Shown here: positions 1 to 8,450 of the stretch, in pieces
Layout of the letters: each line of letters opens with the position of its first letter
Numbering within the stretch: the stretch's first letter is position 1
DNA from: Magnetococcales bacterium
GTDB taxonomy: Bacteria; Pseudomonadota; Magnetococcia; Magnetococcales; Magnetaquicoccaceae
Reading direction: 5' to 3'
DNA: 32,840 bases
NCBI GenBank assembly: GCA_015231775.1
Contig: JADGAY010000027.1
Location: forward strand, 1 to 32,840
Made by a program: the position numbers and the translations under genes
The notes under the pieces: generated by a model
What the model was told of the DNA's origin: nothing
What the model saw: only the letters and a program-made list of their open reading frames with translations
Databases searched by the model: none

Positions 1-117
1 CGATTTTCACGTTTTTTGTGAAAATCGTTTGCGCGCAGCTTTGGTCGTGACGGGTATTTTGCGGTTTTGCAAAATACCCGTCACGACCCTTGCCAAAACA
101 GGCCGCCGGAGGCGGCG
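1..117 (+). repeat. Two-hairpin dispersed repeat (B unit), truncated by window edge
   Basis: The first stem pairs 1-10 (CGATTTTCAC) with 18-27 across a 7-nt T-rich loop. The second stem is 20 perfect base pairs, 43-62 with 69-88, across a 6-nt loop (GGTTTT). A small GC hairpin, 103-107 with 111-115, follows. The spacer TTGCGCGCAG and the tail AACAGGCCGCCGGAGGC recur at 20794-20880, where the second stem has a quite different sequence but still pairs fully. The left flank lies outside the window. The element ends about 40 bases before pgpA. Its function is unknown; it could be a REP/BIME-like element. Confidence 0.8.
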
Positions 118-159
118 GATTTTCTAAAGTACACTCAATCCCATCTTGGAAAAGCCGCC

Positions 160-618
160 ATGCCCATGCTCCGTACCCCCCATCTCCTGGCGACCTTTTT
201 CGGTTCGGGTCTGCTTCCCAAGGCCCCTGGCACCTGGGGCACCCTGGCCACGGTGCCGTTGGCTTATCTGAGCCAGCAGGCCGGTCCGGTCTGGGGCTGG
301 ACGATTCTGCTGGTGGTGTGCGTGGTGGGGGTGTGGAGTGCCGGGGTGGTGTGTCGGGAGACGGGTCGGGAGGATCCGTCGGAGGTGGTGATCGACGAGG
401 TGGCGGGATTCTTGCTTACGATGATCGATGCCCCACATGGCGCCATGGGAATGGTGATCGGATTTGTGCTGTTCCGGTTGTTCGACATCTTCAAGCCGTG
501 GCCGGTGAACGCGCTGGAGCGGCTGCCGGGTGGATGGGGGGTGATGGCGGATGATTTGGCCGCCGGGGCGTATGCCGCCTTGGGCATGGTTGGACTGGTG
601 TGGATGGGTTGGTTATGA
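160..618 (+). CDS. pgpA: Phosphatidylglycerophosphatase A
   Basis: The 152-residue product should dephosphorylate phosphatidylglycerophosphate to phosphatidylglycerol at the inner membrane. PgpA-family motifs are visible in order: GSGLLPKAPGTWGTL near the N-terminus, EDPSEVVIDEVAG in the middle, then FRLFDIFKPWPV and MADDLAAG. These acidic clusters are the expected metal/phosphate site, and hydrophobic stretches lie between them. I chose the ATG at 160 because the track's start at 67 would put the N-terminus inside the hairpin repeat; an ATG at 166 is also possible. The Shine-Dalgarno is weak. The stop overlaps the next start (ATGA), so translation is probably coupled to the CinA-like gene. 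Confidence 0.93.
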   Translation: MPMLRTPHLLATFFGSGLLPKAPGTWGTLATVPLAYLSQQAGPVWGWTILLVVCVVGVWSAGVVCRETGREDPSEVVIDEVAGFLLTMIDAPHGAMGMVIGFVLFRLFDIFKPWPVNALERLPGGWGVMADDLAAGAYAALGMVGLVWMGWL

Positions 619-1745
619 AGTGTTTGCTGGTCATGCCACGCTGGAGCGAACAGGGGGCGCTGTTGCCGCCCTCCGGACGCCCCTACCTTGATCTGGCCCT
701 CGAGTGTCTGGGAATTACGTCCGTGGCGCTCCTGGAACTCGATGGCGATGGCCCGTTCGATCCCACCAAGATCCCGGAGGAGTATCCCCTGATCCTGATC
801 CAGGGGGATGGCCAGGGCGGTCGCCTGCGCCGTTCCCTGGTGTCGAGTCTCGGGCTGTCGCTTGGGCTGGATGGGGATGATTCCGATCAGCTCAAGGTGT
901 TCGGCGCCCGCGCCCTGACCGATGAGTCGGGACGCCCGGAAGGGTTCATCCTGCAACGCCGGGGCCGCATGGTGGCCTATTGCGAACGTTCGATCTGGGC
1001 GGCGCGTCGCTCGCTGGTGAAGATCCTGCGCGGCCTGATCGGGGATGGGAACGGAGGCCGGCGCAAACGGTCGGTTGCCTGCTGGATGGTGGAGGGGGCG
1101 GGAGAACCGCTGGATATGGGCACGGAGATCGGATCGTCGCTGCATGCCGCCTGTCGGGTGCGTGATCTGCCGAATGGGGATGCGGGCCTGTTGATTCCCG
1201 CCACCCTTGGCGAGGCGTATCAGAGCCGCCTCGCGGAGCAACTGGGCAATCGCATCTATGCTACCTCCCCGAAACCCCTGGAAGAGGTGGTGGCGGCACG
1301 CCTGCTGGAGGCGGGTGTCACGGTGGCGGTGGCGGAGTCCTGCACCGCCGGTCTGGTGGCAGCGCGGCTGTCGGCCCTGCCCGGCTCCTCCGCCTATCTG
1401 AACGCCGGTTGGGTCACCTATGCCAACGAGGCCAAGATGCGCGATCTGGGGGTGCACACGGATCTGTTGGCCAGTCGCGGGGCGGTGAGTCGCGAGGTGG
1501 CCCTGGCGATGTCGGCGGGGGCGTTGCGGCTCTCCGAGGCCGATCTGGCCGTGGCCGTGACCGGTATCGCCGGTCCGGAGGGAGGGAGCGCGGAGAAACC
1601 GGTCGGCACGGTCCATCTGGCGGTGCGCAGCCGTCAGGGCATGTTGTTGGAACATCGGGGATTTTACGTCGGCAGTCGCGAACAGGTGCGTTGGCGGGCG
1701 AGTCAGACCGCCCTGCATCTGCTGCGTCGGGTGATGGCGGGTTGA
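615..1745 (+). CDS. pncC: CinA-like protein with C-terminal NMN deamidase (PncC-type) domain
   Basis: The protein has 376 residues if it starts at ATG 615, which overlaps the pgpA stop. Roughly residues 218-376 form a clear CinA C-terminal domain, with VAVAESCTAG, a GWVTYANEAK segment and VAVTGIAGPEGG. In characterised relatives this domain deamidates nicotinamide mononucleotide in NAD salvage. The N-terminal ~215 residues do not show the usual MoaB/MoCF-like CinA sequence (normally starting near IxxGxELL). They begin MKCLLVMPRWSEQG and look divergent or replaced. A position next to pgpA is common for cinA-family genes. Deamidase activity is inferred from the family; the role of the N-terminal half is unknown. 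Confidence 0.88.
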   Translation: MKCLLVMPRWSEQGALLPPSGRPYLDLALECLGITSVALLELDGDGPFDPTKIPEEYPLILIQGDGQGGRLRRSLVSSLGLSLGLDGDDSDQLKVFGARALTDESGRPEGFILQRRGRMVAYCERSIWAARRSLVKILRGLIGDGNGGRRKRSVACWMVEGAGEPLDMGTEIGSSLHAACRVRDLPNGDAGLLIPATLGEAYQSRLAEQLGNRIYATSPKPLEEVVAARLLEAGVTVAVAESCTAGLVAARLSALPGSSAYLNAGWVTYANEAKMRDLGVHTDLLASRGAVSREVALAMSAGALRLSEADLAVAVTGIAGPEGGSAEKPVGTVHLAVRSRQGMLLEHRGFYVGSREQVRWRASQTALHLLRRVMAG

Positions 1746-1768
1746 AAAGAGGGAAGGAGAGATACGGC

Positions 1769-3130
1769 ATGGAGCGTCCCGAGATGAGCGGTTTGCGCCT
1801 GGGGGTGGCGGCGTTGGCCGCGTGGGTCTGGATCGCGGGGGTGGCGCCGCTCTATGCCGCCGATCCCCCGGAGGATCTGCCTCGGCGCCGGTATGCGCTC
1901 AAGGATCGCAAGGATGAGGTGATCGGCGGCACCTATTTCCGCCATCGCGCCACGGCCCACGATACCATGATCATCCTGGCGCGGGATAATCACATGGGTT
2001 TCAACGAGATCATGCTGGCCAATCCGGATCAGGATCCCTGGAGTCCGCGGGTGGGGAGCAAGATCCGCATGGATTTCCGCAAGGTGCTGCCGGGATTGAA
2101 CAATCCCGCCAAGATCGTGGTCAACCTCCCGGAGATGCGGATCTATCATTTTCGGGGCGATCGCATCGAAACCTATCCGATCGGCGTGGGTCAGGAGGGG
2201 ATGATGACGCCGCGGGTCCGTACCGCGGTGACCAGCAAGATGGCCGATCCGGTCTGGCGTCCCCCGGCCTCGATCCGCAAGGAGGATCCCTCCCTCCCGG
2301 AGGCGATCTATCCCGGGCCACGCAACCCCTTGGGCACCCATGCGATCTATCTGAGCCTGCCGGCCTATCTGATGCATGGCACCAACCGTCCGTTGGGGGT
2401 GGGACGACGGGTGAGCCACGGTTGCATCCGGCTCTATCCGGAAGATATCATTGAGTTTTTCCCGAATGTAAATGCGGGCGACAGCGTGGCGATCGTCAAC
2501 GAACCGGCCAAGGCCGGCTGGCGTGATGGGGAGCTTTATCTGGAGATCCATCCGATCCTGGCCGACCTGAAACACGAGGGAAGTCTGCGGGTGATGATGG
2601 AAAAGGCGGTCAAGCAGGCGTTGACACGGCGTCCGGATCTGCGCGCGGTGGTGGATTGGCGGCTTGCCGAGCGCATGGCGGACAATCCGGATGGCCAGTC
2701 GCGCCGCATCGCGGTGGCGGAGGGGTCCAATCCGGCGGCCCGGGATAAATATCTCACCGTGCCCGAGATCCCGGACGAGCAGACCATCCCCGAGGGTGGC
2801 CTGAAACTCCCCGACCTGGAACGGCTCGACCGGGAGGATGGCAATCCGGCGGCGATCCGCATCGATCAACCGGTGCCCAAGACGCACATGGAGCGCAAGG
2901 GAGCCAAACCCAACTCCGGCAGCGTTTGGCCTCCCGCCGGTGATGACTCAGGCGCCGAGCCGATGCCGGCCATCGCGCCCGAACCGCCTCCGGCCTCCAT
3001 CGCCGATCCGGCCTTCGAGCCGCAGTTGGAGTCCGAGCCGGAGGAGTTGCCCCTCGAGTCTGCCTCCGATCCAGCGGACGCTCCCGGACAGGGGGCGGTT
3101 CCACCCGATTATGTGCCGCCGCCACAATGA
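1769..3130 (+). CDS. Exported L,D-transpeptidase (YkuD/ErfK type) with LysM-like region
   Basis: The protein has 453 residues. The start at 1769 is set by GGGAAGGAGA about 8 bases upstream and by a signal peptide (hydrophobic run ending LYA before ADPPED). A LysM-like stretch (YFRHRATAHDTMIILARDN...) follows at about residues 45-95. The YkuD catalytic domain spans about 110-245, with HGTN and the active-site motif SHGCIR, whose cysteine is residue 219. Such enzymes form 3-3 peptidoglycan cross-links or attach proteins to peptidoglycan in the periplasm. The last ~100 residues are rich in Pro, Glu and Ala and look disordered. The gene lies 23 bases after the CinA-like gene, probably in the same transcript. 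Confidence 0.92.
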   Translation: MERPEMSGLRLGVAALAAWVWIAGVAPLYAADPPEDLPRRRYALKDRKDEVIGGTYFRHRATAHDTMIILARDNHMGFNEIMLANPDQDPWSPRVGSKIRMDFRKVLPGLNNPAKIVVNLPEMRIYHFRGDRIETYPIGVGQEGMMTPRVRTAVTSKMADPVWRPPASIRKEDPSLPEAIYPGPRNPLGTHAIYLSLPAYLMHGTNRPLGVGRRVSHGCIRLYPEDIIEFFPNVNAGDSVAIVNEPAKAGWRDGELYLEIHPILADLKHEGSLRVMMEKAVKQALTRRPDLRAVVDWRLAERMADNPDGQSRRIAVAEGSNPAARDKYLTVPEIPDEQTIPEGGLKLPDLERLDREDGNPAAIRIDQPVPKTHMERKGAKPNSGSVWPPAGDDSGAEPMPAIAPEPPPASIADPAFEPQLESEPEELPLESASDPADAPGQGAVPPDYVPPPQ

Positions 3131-3214
3131 CGCATCCAGGCGCCGCTGGATCCCCGGATCCCGCGGCGCCTGATGGCCGAGAACGACTCCGAAATCTCTC
3201 CTTGAGAGCAGCCG

Positions 3215-5680
3215 ATGGTCCGGGATTTCTCCTTCAAGCGCAAGATCGCGCTGTATTTTCTGCTGATCCTGGCGGCATTTCTCGTCACGGTCGCCCAATC
3301 CTACCTCCATTACGACACCAATCAATCCTCCTGGCAACGCGATCACCTGACCCGCCGCATCAGCGAATTGATGCACGGCATCGAAAACGACATCGATCAT
3401 GCCCATGCCGAGGTGGAGTATTTTCTGCGCATCAAGGATCCTCGGGTCGCGGACCGGGTGGAGGAGCTGATGCGGGATGCGCTGCCACGTTTGAAGGAGT
3501 TGGACCGGTTGCGCGTCATTCCGGAGGACAACAGCCGGGAGCGGGTGATGGCCTGGCTGGAGAGTCAACTGGATCTGTTCGCCGCGATCCGCAAGCGGAT
3601 TGAGACCATCGGACTGGACCCGAGTTCCGGCGAGCATGGACGCATCCGCGAGGAGATCCACGAGGTCGAGCAAATGTTGACCGGGCATGAAGAGTATCCA
3701 CTGCTCGCCTCGATGCTGCAACTGCGGCGGCATGAGAAGGATTTCATGGATCGCAAGCAGACCGTTTATCTGGAGCGGTTTCATGCCGAGGTGGATCGGT
3801 TCTACACCTTGGTGAATGAATCCGGGGACTCTTTAAGCTCCTCGGAGAAGATGCAGGTTCGCGTGTTGACGGTGAGCTATGTGCAGGGGTTCTACACGAT
3901 CGTCAGCGAAGTGTTGGCCCTGGCGCAGCAGATCGACAAGTTCCGCCTCGGCGTCGAGGAGACCCGCAAGGCCCTCGATGATCTGATGGACTCCCTCGAG
4001 ACCATCTACCAGAGTCACGATTTCCAGCAGACCGAACTGGTGACCACCCAGTTCTGGCGTTCCCAGCTCACGGTGTTGGCGATCCTTCTGACCATCGGAC
4101 TGCTGATGGCCGGCATGCTGCTGGATTTGATGGGCGCGGTGAACGCATTGAGCGCCACGGCCCGACGGGTGGCACTGGGGGAGGATCAGACCATCGAAGT
4201 GGATCGCCGCGATGAGATCGGGACTCTGGCGCGCTCCCTCAAGACCATGCAGGAGAGCCTGACGACCCGGAATCAGATTCTGGAGTCCACGGTTCGGGAG
4301 TTGCAGGTCAGCGAGCAGAGCAATCGGCGCGCTCTTGATCTGCGTACCGCCATTGCGACGATTCTGCAGCTGCCGTTGCAGGCCCTGACCCTGGAGGAGA
4401 TTCTCGAACGGGCTTTGCGGGTGGTGCTGGCGGTTCCCTGGCTCAAGGTGGAGCAGCGCGGCGCGATCTTTTTATACAATCGGGCCACCGAGCGGTTGGA
4501 CATGGCGGTCCATCACGACCTCGCGCCGCAACTGCTCACCACCTGCGCCTCCATCGAGATGGGCCATTGTTTGTGTGGTCGGGCGGCCAGCGAGCGCCGG
4601 GTGGTGAAGAGCAACCAGCTTGACCCGCGTCACGAGGTCCGTTTCGAGGGGATGCGCGAGCATGGCCACTACTGCCTGCCGATCCTCTCGGATCAGGATC
4701 TGTTGGGGGTGTTGAACGTCTATCTGCCCTCCGGCCACGCATTCGTGGACGAGGAGATCCATTTTCTCAACAGCATTGTCAACACCTTGTCCGGGGTGAT
4801 CGCCCGCCATCACGCGGAGGAGAATCTCTCGTACCTGCTTGCCACCCTGGACGCCAAGGTGGTGGAGCGGACCCGGGAGTTGCGAGAGAAGATCGAGGAG
4901 TTGGAGACCACCCGCAGTGAGTTGATCGCCAGCGAGAAGCTCGCCTCACTTGGACGTCTGGTGGCCGGGATCGCCCATGAGGTGAACACCCCCATCGGCG
5001 TGGCCTACTCCGGCGCCACGCAGTTGCTGGACGAAAGCCGCGCCTTGACCCAGCTTCTGGAGCGGGACGAGGTGGAGATCGACACGCTTTTGGCCGGCAT
5101 CGAGGCCATCGAGGGGGCGGCGCGTCTGGTGGAACGCAATCTGGCCCGCGCGGCGGAGTTGGTGCGGAGTTTCAAGCGCGCCTCCATCGACCACTCCTCG
5201 GAGGCGCTGCGCGACTATGTGGTGGGGGAGGTGGTGGGGGATGCGTTGATGAGCCTGCGCAACGCCTTCAAGCATTCGGCCATCGAGATCAAGGTGACCT
5301 GTCCCACCGGGTTGTGCGTGGCCGGGGTTCCTGGTTATCTCAACCAGATCCTCACCAACCTGTTGATGAACAGCCTGACCCACGGGTTCGCGCAGGGTAC
5401 CCGACCCGGACGCATCGACATCACGTTGGCCCTGCGTGGCCATCTGTTGAGTCTCACCTATGGCGATGACGGGGTGGGCATGACCCCCGAGGTGCGGGAG
5501 AAGGCTTTTGAACCCTTTTTCACCACCAATCGTTCGGCGGGGGGGAGCGGTTTGGGCTTGTACATTTGTTATAATCTCGTCACCACCAAGTTGCGTGGCA
5601 CGATCCAACTCGAGGGGCTGCCGGAGCGCGGGGTGCGGGTCACGGCCTCGTGGCCGGTGGAGGTGAGACGGGGAGCGTAA
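3215..5680 (+). CDS. Membrane sensor histidine kinase (HAMP-GAF-HisKA-HATPase)
   Basis: The protein has 821 residues. A transmembrane helix at about 10-30 is followed by a long, helix-rich periplasmic region (about 35-280) and a second helix at about 283-306. A HAMP-like linker and a coiled coil lead to a GAF domain (about 405-540) carrying GHCLCGRAA (Cys452, Cys454) and HGHYCLPI (Cys487). The dimerisation/phosphoacceptor motif IAHEVNTP gives His588. The ATPase domain shows NLLMNSLTHG, GDDGVGM and GGSGLGLY. There is no receiver, so it should phosphorylate a separate partner; the receiver-HD-GYP protein downstream is a plausible but unproven one. Its GAF domain is strikingly similar to that of the kinase at 8451. 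Confidence 0.94.
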   Translation: MVRDFSFKRKIALYFLLILAAFLVTVAQSYLHYDTNQSSWQRDHLTRRISELMHGIENDIDHAHAEVEYFLRIKDPRVADRVEELMRDALPRLKELDRLRVIPEDNSRERVMAWLESQLDLFAAIRKRIETIGLDPSSGEHGRIREEIHEVEQMLTGHEEYPLLASMLQLRRHEKDFMDRKQTVYLERFHAEVDRFYTLVNESGDSLSSSEKMQVRVLTVSYVQGFYTIVSEVLALAQQIDKFRLGVEETRKALDDLMDSLETIYQSHDFQQTELVTTQFWRSQLTVLAILLTIGLLMAGMLLDLMGAVNALSATARRVALGEDQTIEVDRRDEIGTLARSLKTMQESLTTRNQILESTVRELQVSEQSNRRALDLRTAIATILQLPLQALTLEEILERALRVVLAVPWLKVEQRGAIFLYNRATERLDMAVHHDLAPQLLTTCASIEMGHCLCGRAASERRVVKSNQLDPRHEVRFEGMREHGHYCLPILSDQDLLGVLNVYLPSGHAFVDEEIHFLNSIVNTLSGVIARHHAEENLSYLLATLDAKVVERTRELREKIEELETTRSELIASEKLASLGRLVAGIAHEVNTPIGVAYSGATQLLDESRALTQLLERDEVEIDTLLAGIEAIEGAARLVERNLARAAELVRSFKRASIDHSSEALRDYVVGEVVGDALMSLRNAFKHSAIEIKVTCPTGLCVAGVPGYLNQILTNLLMNSLTHGFAQGTRPGRIDITLALRGHLLSLTYGDDGVGMTPEVREKAFEPFFTTNRSAGGSGLGLYICYNLVTTKLRGTIQLEGLPERGVRVTASWPVEVRRGA

Positions 5681-5935
5681 AGAGTGATTGTGAATCGCAT
5701 GGATACCTTGGTCAGCCCCGTGTTTCATCGGTTTGATCGGGTGGCGCGGTTTTTTCACCGATTGTTCGCATTCATGCCGTGAATTCCATTTTCCACCATT
5801 GTCGTTTCCATATCGACGAGATCTTTGGATGCCGATTCAATTATGATTGTCAACAAAAAATAAGATTGACAGGATATGAATAATTTGTTACAAATGTGAC
5901 ACATTGTGACAAAATCTTCCTGTGAGTCCGTGCCC
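5681..5935 (+). promoter_or_regulatory. Intergenic region with likely sigma70-type promoter for the HD-GYP gene
   Basis: This gap is more AT-rich than its surroundings. A perfect -35 hexamer TTGACA (5866-5871) is followed after 17 bases by TACAAA (5889-5894), a 4/6 match to the -10 box. Just downstream the heptamer TGTGACA occurs twice, at 5895-5901 and 5905-5911, one helical turn apart, which could be a regulator site. No RNA gene was recognised and no convincing Rho-independent terminator follows the upstream kinase. The assignment is by eye. Confidence 0.45.
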
Positions 5936-7429
5936 ATGACCGCCGAAAAACGCACCTTGCAACTGTCGGCCAAAGGATCCACCGTGACCACGGATCAGGC
6001 CGCCCTGCCGCCCTGGCCGGTACTGGTGGTGGATGACGATGCGGACGTGATCGCGGTCACCCGGTTGAATCTGCGTCAGTTTCAATTCGCGGGGCGTGGG
6101 TTGGCGTTGCGCGCGGCCTCCTCGGCGCGGGAGGCGCGCACGCTGCTGGAGAACACCCCCGGCGGCTTTGCCCTGGCCCTGATCGACGTGGTGATGGAGA
6201 GCGATGACGCCGGACTCCTGCTGGTGCGCCACATTCGCGAGACCCTCGGGGATCGGAAGATTCGGTTGGTCATCCGCACCGGACAGCCGGGACTGGCCCC
6301 GGAACGCTACGTGATCGACCATTTCGACATCGACGACTACAAGGAAAAGAGCGAACTCTCGGCGCAGAAGCTCTATACCACGGTGCGCTCGGCGTTGAAG
6401 TCCTATCGCGATCTGACCACCATCGACATGGCCCGCCAGGGTTTGGAGGCGATCCTGGGCGCGGCGCCACGCATGTATCTCCATCCCCTCGACTCCTTCG
6501 AGGAGTTCTACTCCGGTGTGTTCACCCAGATTCTCGGCTTGTGCCATCTGGGGGCCTACAGCGAGGTGCGCATCGCCAACGGCTTCCTCGCCCTGTTCAA
6601 CAAGGACGACATCACCATCAAGGCGGGGGTGGGCGATGTGCGTCTGCACGCCTCCCATACCGTGGCCTCGCGGGAGAACTTCACCTCCACCGAGACGGTG
6701 ATCCCCCTGCGGATTCGCGATGAGACCATCGGCATGCTCTATCTGGAGCATGGCCAGCCCCTCGATCCGCTGGCGTTGCATCTGCTGCGGATTTTCACCG
6801 GCCAGGTGTGCGTGGCGTTGCAGTCGTTGCGGATGCAGATGGAGCTGCGTCAGGCCCATCGTTCGGCGATCCAGATGCTCTCCGAGGCCGCCGAGGCCAA
6901 GGATGCCAACACCGGCGAGCACATCCAGCGCATCGTTTCGTTGACCCGGCGGCTCTCCCTGGCCCTGGGTCTGGCGCCGGATCTGGCCGAGCAGTACGCC
7001 CAGGCCAGTCAGTTGCATGATATCGGCAAGATCGGCATTCCCGACCAGATCCTCAACAAGCCGGGTCCATTGGATCAAGACGAATTTTCGCGCATCTCCA
7101 CCCATTCGGCCATCGGCGGCACCATCATCAAGGACGAGAAGAACTTCGGCATCGCCCGTGAGATCGCCCTCTATCACCACGAGAAGTGGGATGGGAGCGG
7201 CTATCCCGAGGGGTTGCGGGGCGAGGCGATCCCCATGTCGGCGCGCATCGTGTCGGTGGTGGATGTTTTTGATGCCCTGACCCATTGTCGGCCTTACAAG
7301 GGGCCGTGGAGCATCGGGCAGGCGGTGGACGAGATCCGGCGTTTGAGCGGGACCAGTTTCGATCCGCGGGTGGTGGATGCCTTTGCGCGGCTTTATGCCG
7401 AGGATCAACTGGCGGATCTGGTCCAGTAG
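5936..7429 (+). CDS. Response regulator with DUF3369 and HD-GYP domains (probable c-di-GMP phosphodiesterase)
   Basis: The protein has 497 residues from ATG 5936; a GTG at 5906 is in frame but lies within the repeated TGTGACA sequence. The receiver domain (about 20-150) starts WPVLVVDDDAD and has its phosphoacceptor in LIDVVME (Asp84). The middle domain (about 160-300) matches the DUF3369 pattern found between receivers and HD-GYP domains. The HD-GYP domain (about 315-460) has HDIGKIG (His361, Asp362), HHEKWDGSGYP (Gly422-Tyr423-Pro424) and VVDVFDAL. All signature residues look intact, so it should hydrolyse c-di-GMP under control of phosphorylation. Its 3' end overlaps the convergent hemD by 25 bases. 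Confidence 0.93.
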   Translation: MTAEKRTLQLSAKGSTVTTDQAALPPWPVLVVDDDADVIAVTRLNLRQFQFAGRGLALRAASSAREARTLLENTPGGFALALIDVVMESDDAGLLLVRHIRETLGDRKIRLVIRTGQPGLAPERYVIDHFDIDDYKEKSELSAQKLYTTVRSALKSYRDLTTIDMARQGLEAILGAAPRMYLHPLDSFEEFYSGVFTQILGLCHLGAYSEVRIANGFLALFNKDDITIKAGVGDVRLHASHTVASRENFTSTETVIPLRIRDETIGMLYLEHGQPLDPLALHLLRIFTGQVCVALQSLRMQMELRQAHRSAIQMLSEAAEAKDANTGEHIQRIVSLTRRLSLALGLAPDLAEQYAQASQLHDIGKIGIPDQILNKPGPLDQDEFSRISTHSAIGGTIIKDEKNFGIAREIALYHHEKWDGSGYPEGLRGEAIPMSARIVSVVDVFDALTHCRPYKGPWSIGQAVDEIRRLSGTSFDPRVVDAFARLYAEDQLADLVQ

Positions 7430-8151
7430 TCGTTCAAGGCGCGCAGCAGGGCTTCGCTGGTGGGCACGGGTGGAATGACGGCGACCTGGGCCCCACGCCG
7501 GGTGAGCGCCTCGGCGGTCAAGGGGCTCAAGGCCGCCAGCAGGCAGCCGGGCGGCGGTCCGTTCGGCAACAGATCGAGGAGGATTTCGGCCCCGCGCGGG
7601 CTGAACAGCAGCATGGCCGCCACCTCGTGGAGCCGTTCCCGCACCGCCTCCGGCAGGCACGTCACCGCCACGCTCCGATAGACCGCCACGGTATCGACCG
7701 TTCTGCCATGGGCGGTCAACCGATTGATCAACTCCTCCCGGCCCTCCTCGGCGCGCAAGAAGAGCAGCCGTCGCGCGTCAGGCATCTGTTCGAGCAGTCT
7801 CTCCCCCAGCTTCTCCCCACCTTCGGCATGTTCCGGCACGTTCACCGTCCAGCCGCGTTCGCGCAGCACGTTGGCACTCTTCTGACCCACGGCGAAGAGC
7901 GGTGGCGGGGTGATGCCGTCCGGGAGGGCGGCATTCAGACAGCGGGCGCCGTTGGCGCTGGTGACGAGCAGGGCATCGTAGGTGTGCAGGCGGCTCAGGG
8001 CCTCCCGCAGCGGGGCGGGATCCTCGACCGGCTGGATGGCGGTGAGCGGGGCCAGCAGGGTTCGTCCGTGGCCCTGTTCGATCTGGCGCGCGGTCTGCGT
8101 GGCGCCGGGTTGAGGGCGGGTGACCAGGATCAGGCGGTTGCCGAGCTGCAT
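7405..8151 (-). CDS. hemD: Uroporphyrinogen-III synthase
   Basis: The 248-residue product should cyclise hydroxymethylbilane to uroporphyrinogen III in haem/tetrapyrrole synthesis. Sequence features fit HemD: an N-terminal ILVTRPQPGATQTA, a central DALLVTSANGARCL, FAVGQKSANVLRERGW, then VAVYRS and LLFSPRGAEILL, and a closing PTSEALLRAL. The start at 8151 is preceded by AAGGA at good spacing; the longer track ORF is not supported. HemD is poorly conserved, but this combination is distinctive. No hemC neighbour is present in the window. The gene runs divergently from the hybrid kinase at 8451 and its last 25 bases overlap the HD-GYP gene. Confidence 0.9.
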   Translation of the reverse strand: MQLGNRLILVTRPQPGATQTARQIEQGHGRTLLAPLTAIQPVEDPAPLREALSRLHTYDALLVTSANGARCLNAALPDGITPPPLFAVGQKSANVLRERGWTVNVPEHAEGGEKLGERLLEQMPDARRLLFLRAEEGREELINRLTAHGRTVDTVAVYRSVAVTCLPEAVRERLHEVAAMLLFSPRGAEILLDLLPNGPPPGCLLAALSPLTAEALTRRGAQVAVIPPVPTSEALLRALNDYWTRSAS

Positions 8152-8450
8152 GGGTGGATCCTTGGAGCAGGAGATGAACGGCCATGATTCCAGATGGTCC
8201 GAACCGCGGGATCCGGTTTCAGGCAGAACGGGATGGCCAATGACCCGCGCGCCACGCCAAACCCGCAAGATGGGACGAGAATCCCATTCTCTCCCAATCG
8301 TGGAGCCTGTTTTGCGAGATTTTCATCAAAAAATGTGATGCTTCCCATATGGGAGGGGCATGCAATCGTTTCGGATCTAACGTATGATATACGATCCCTT
8401 GAATGGGGCCTCTCTGGCAAGGGTGATCCTTTCAATCCCATGGCGTGGAC
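8152..8450. promoter_or_regulatory. Divergent intergenic region between hemD and the hybrid kinase operon
   Basis: The 299-base gap must hold promoters for hemD (leftward) and the kinase-CHAT operon (rightward). Two palindromes are visible: TCCCATATGGGA at 8343-8354 (12 bp, perfect) and CGTATGATATACG at 8381-8393 (5-bp arms, 3-bp centre). The second overlaps AT-rich sequence resembling a -10 box. These could be operators of the rightward operon. No clear -35 box and no coding ORF with a good start was found. Confidence 0.4.

Noticed and set aside
8304-8340. Decayed B-unit hairpin (GAGATTTTCATCAAAAAATGTGATG)
   Set aside because: Only a 5-bp stem forms and neither the conserved spacer nor the tail is present.
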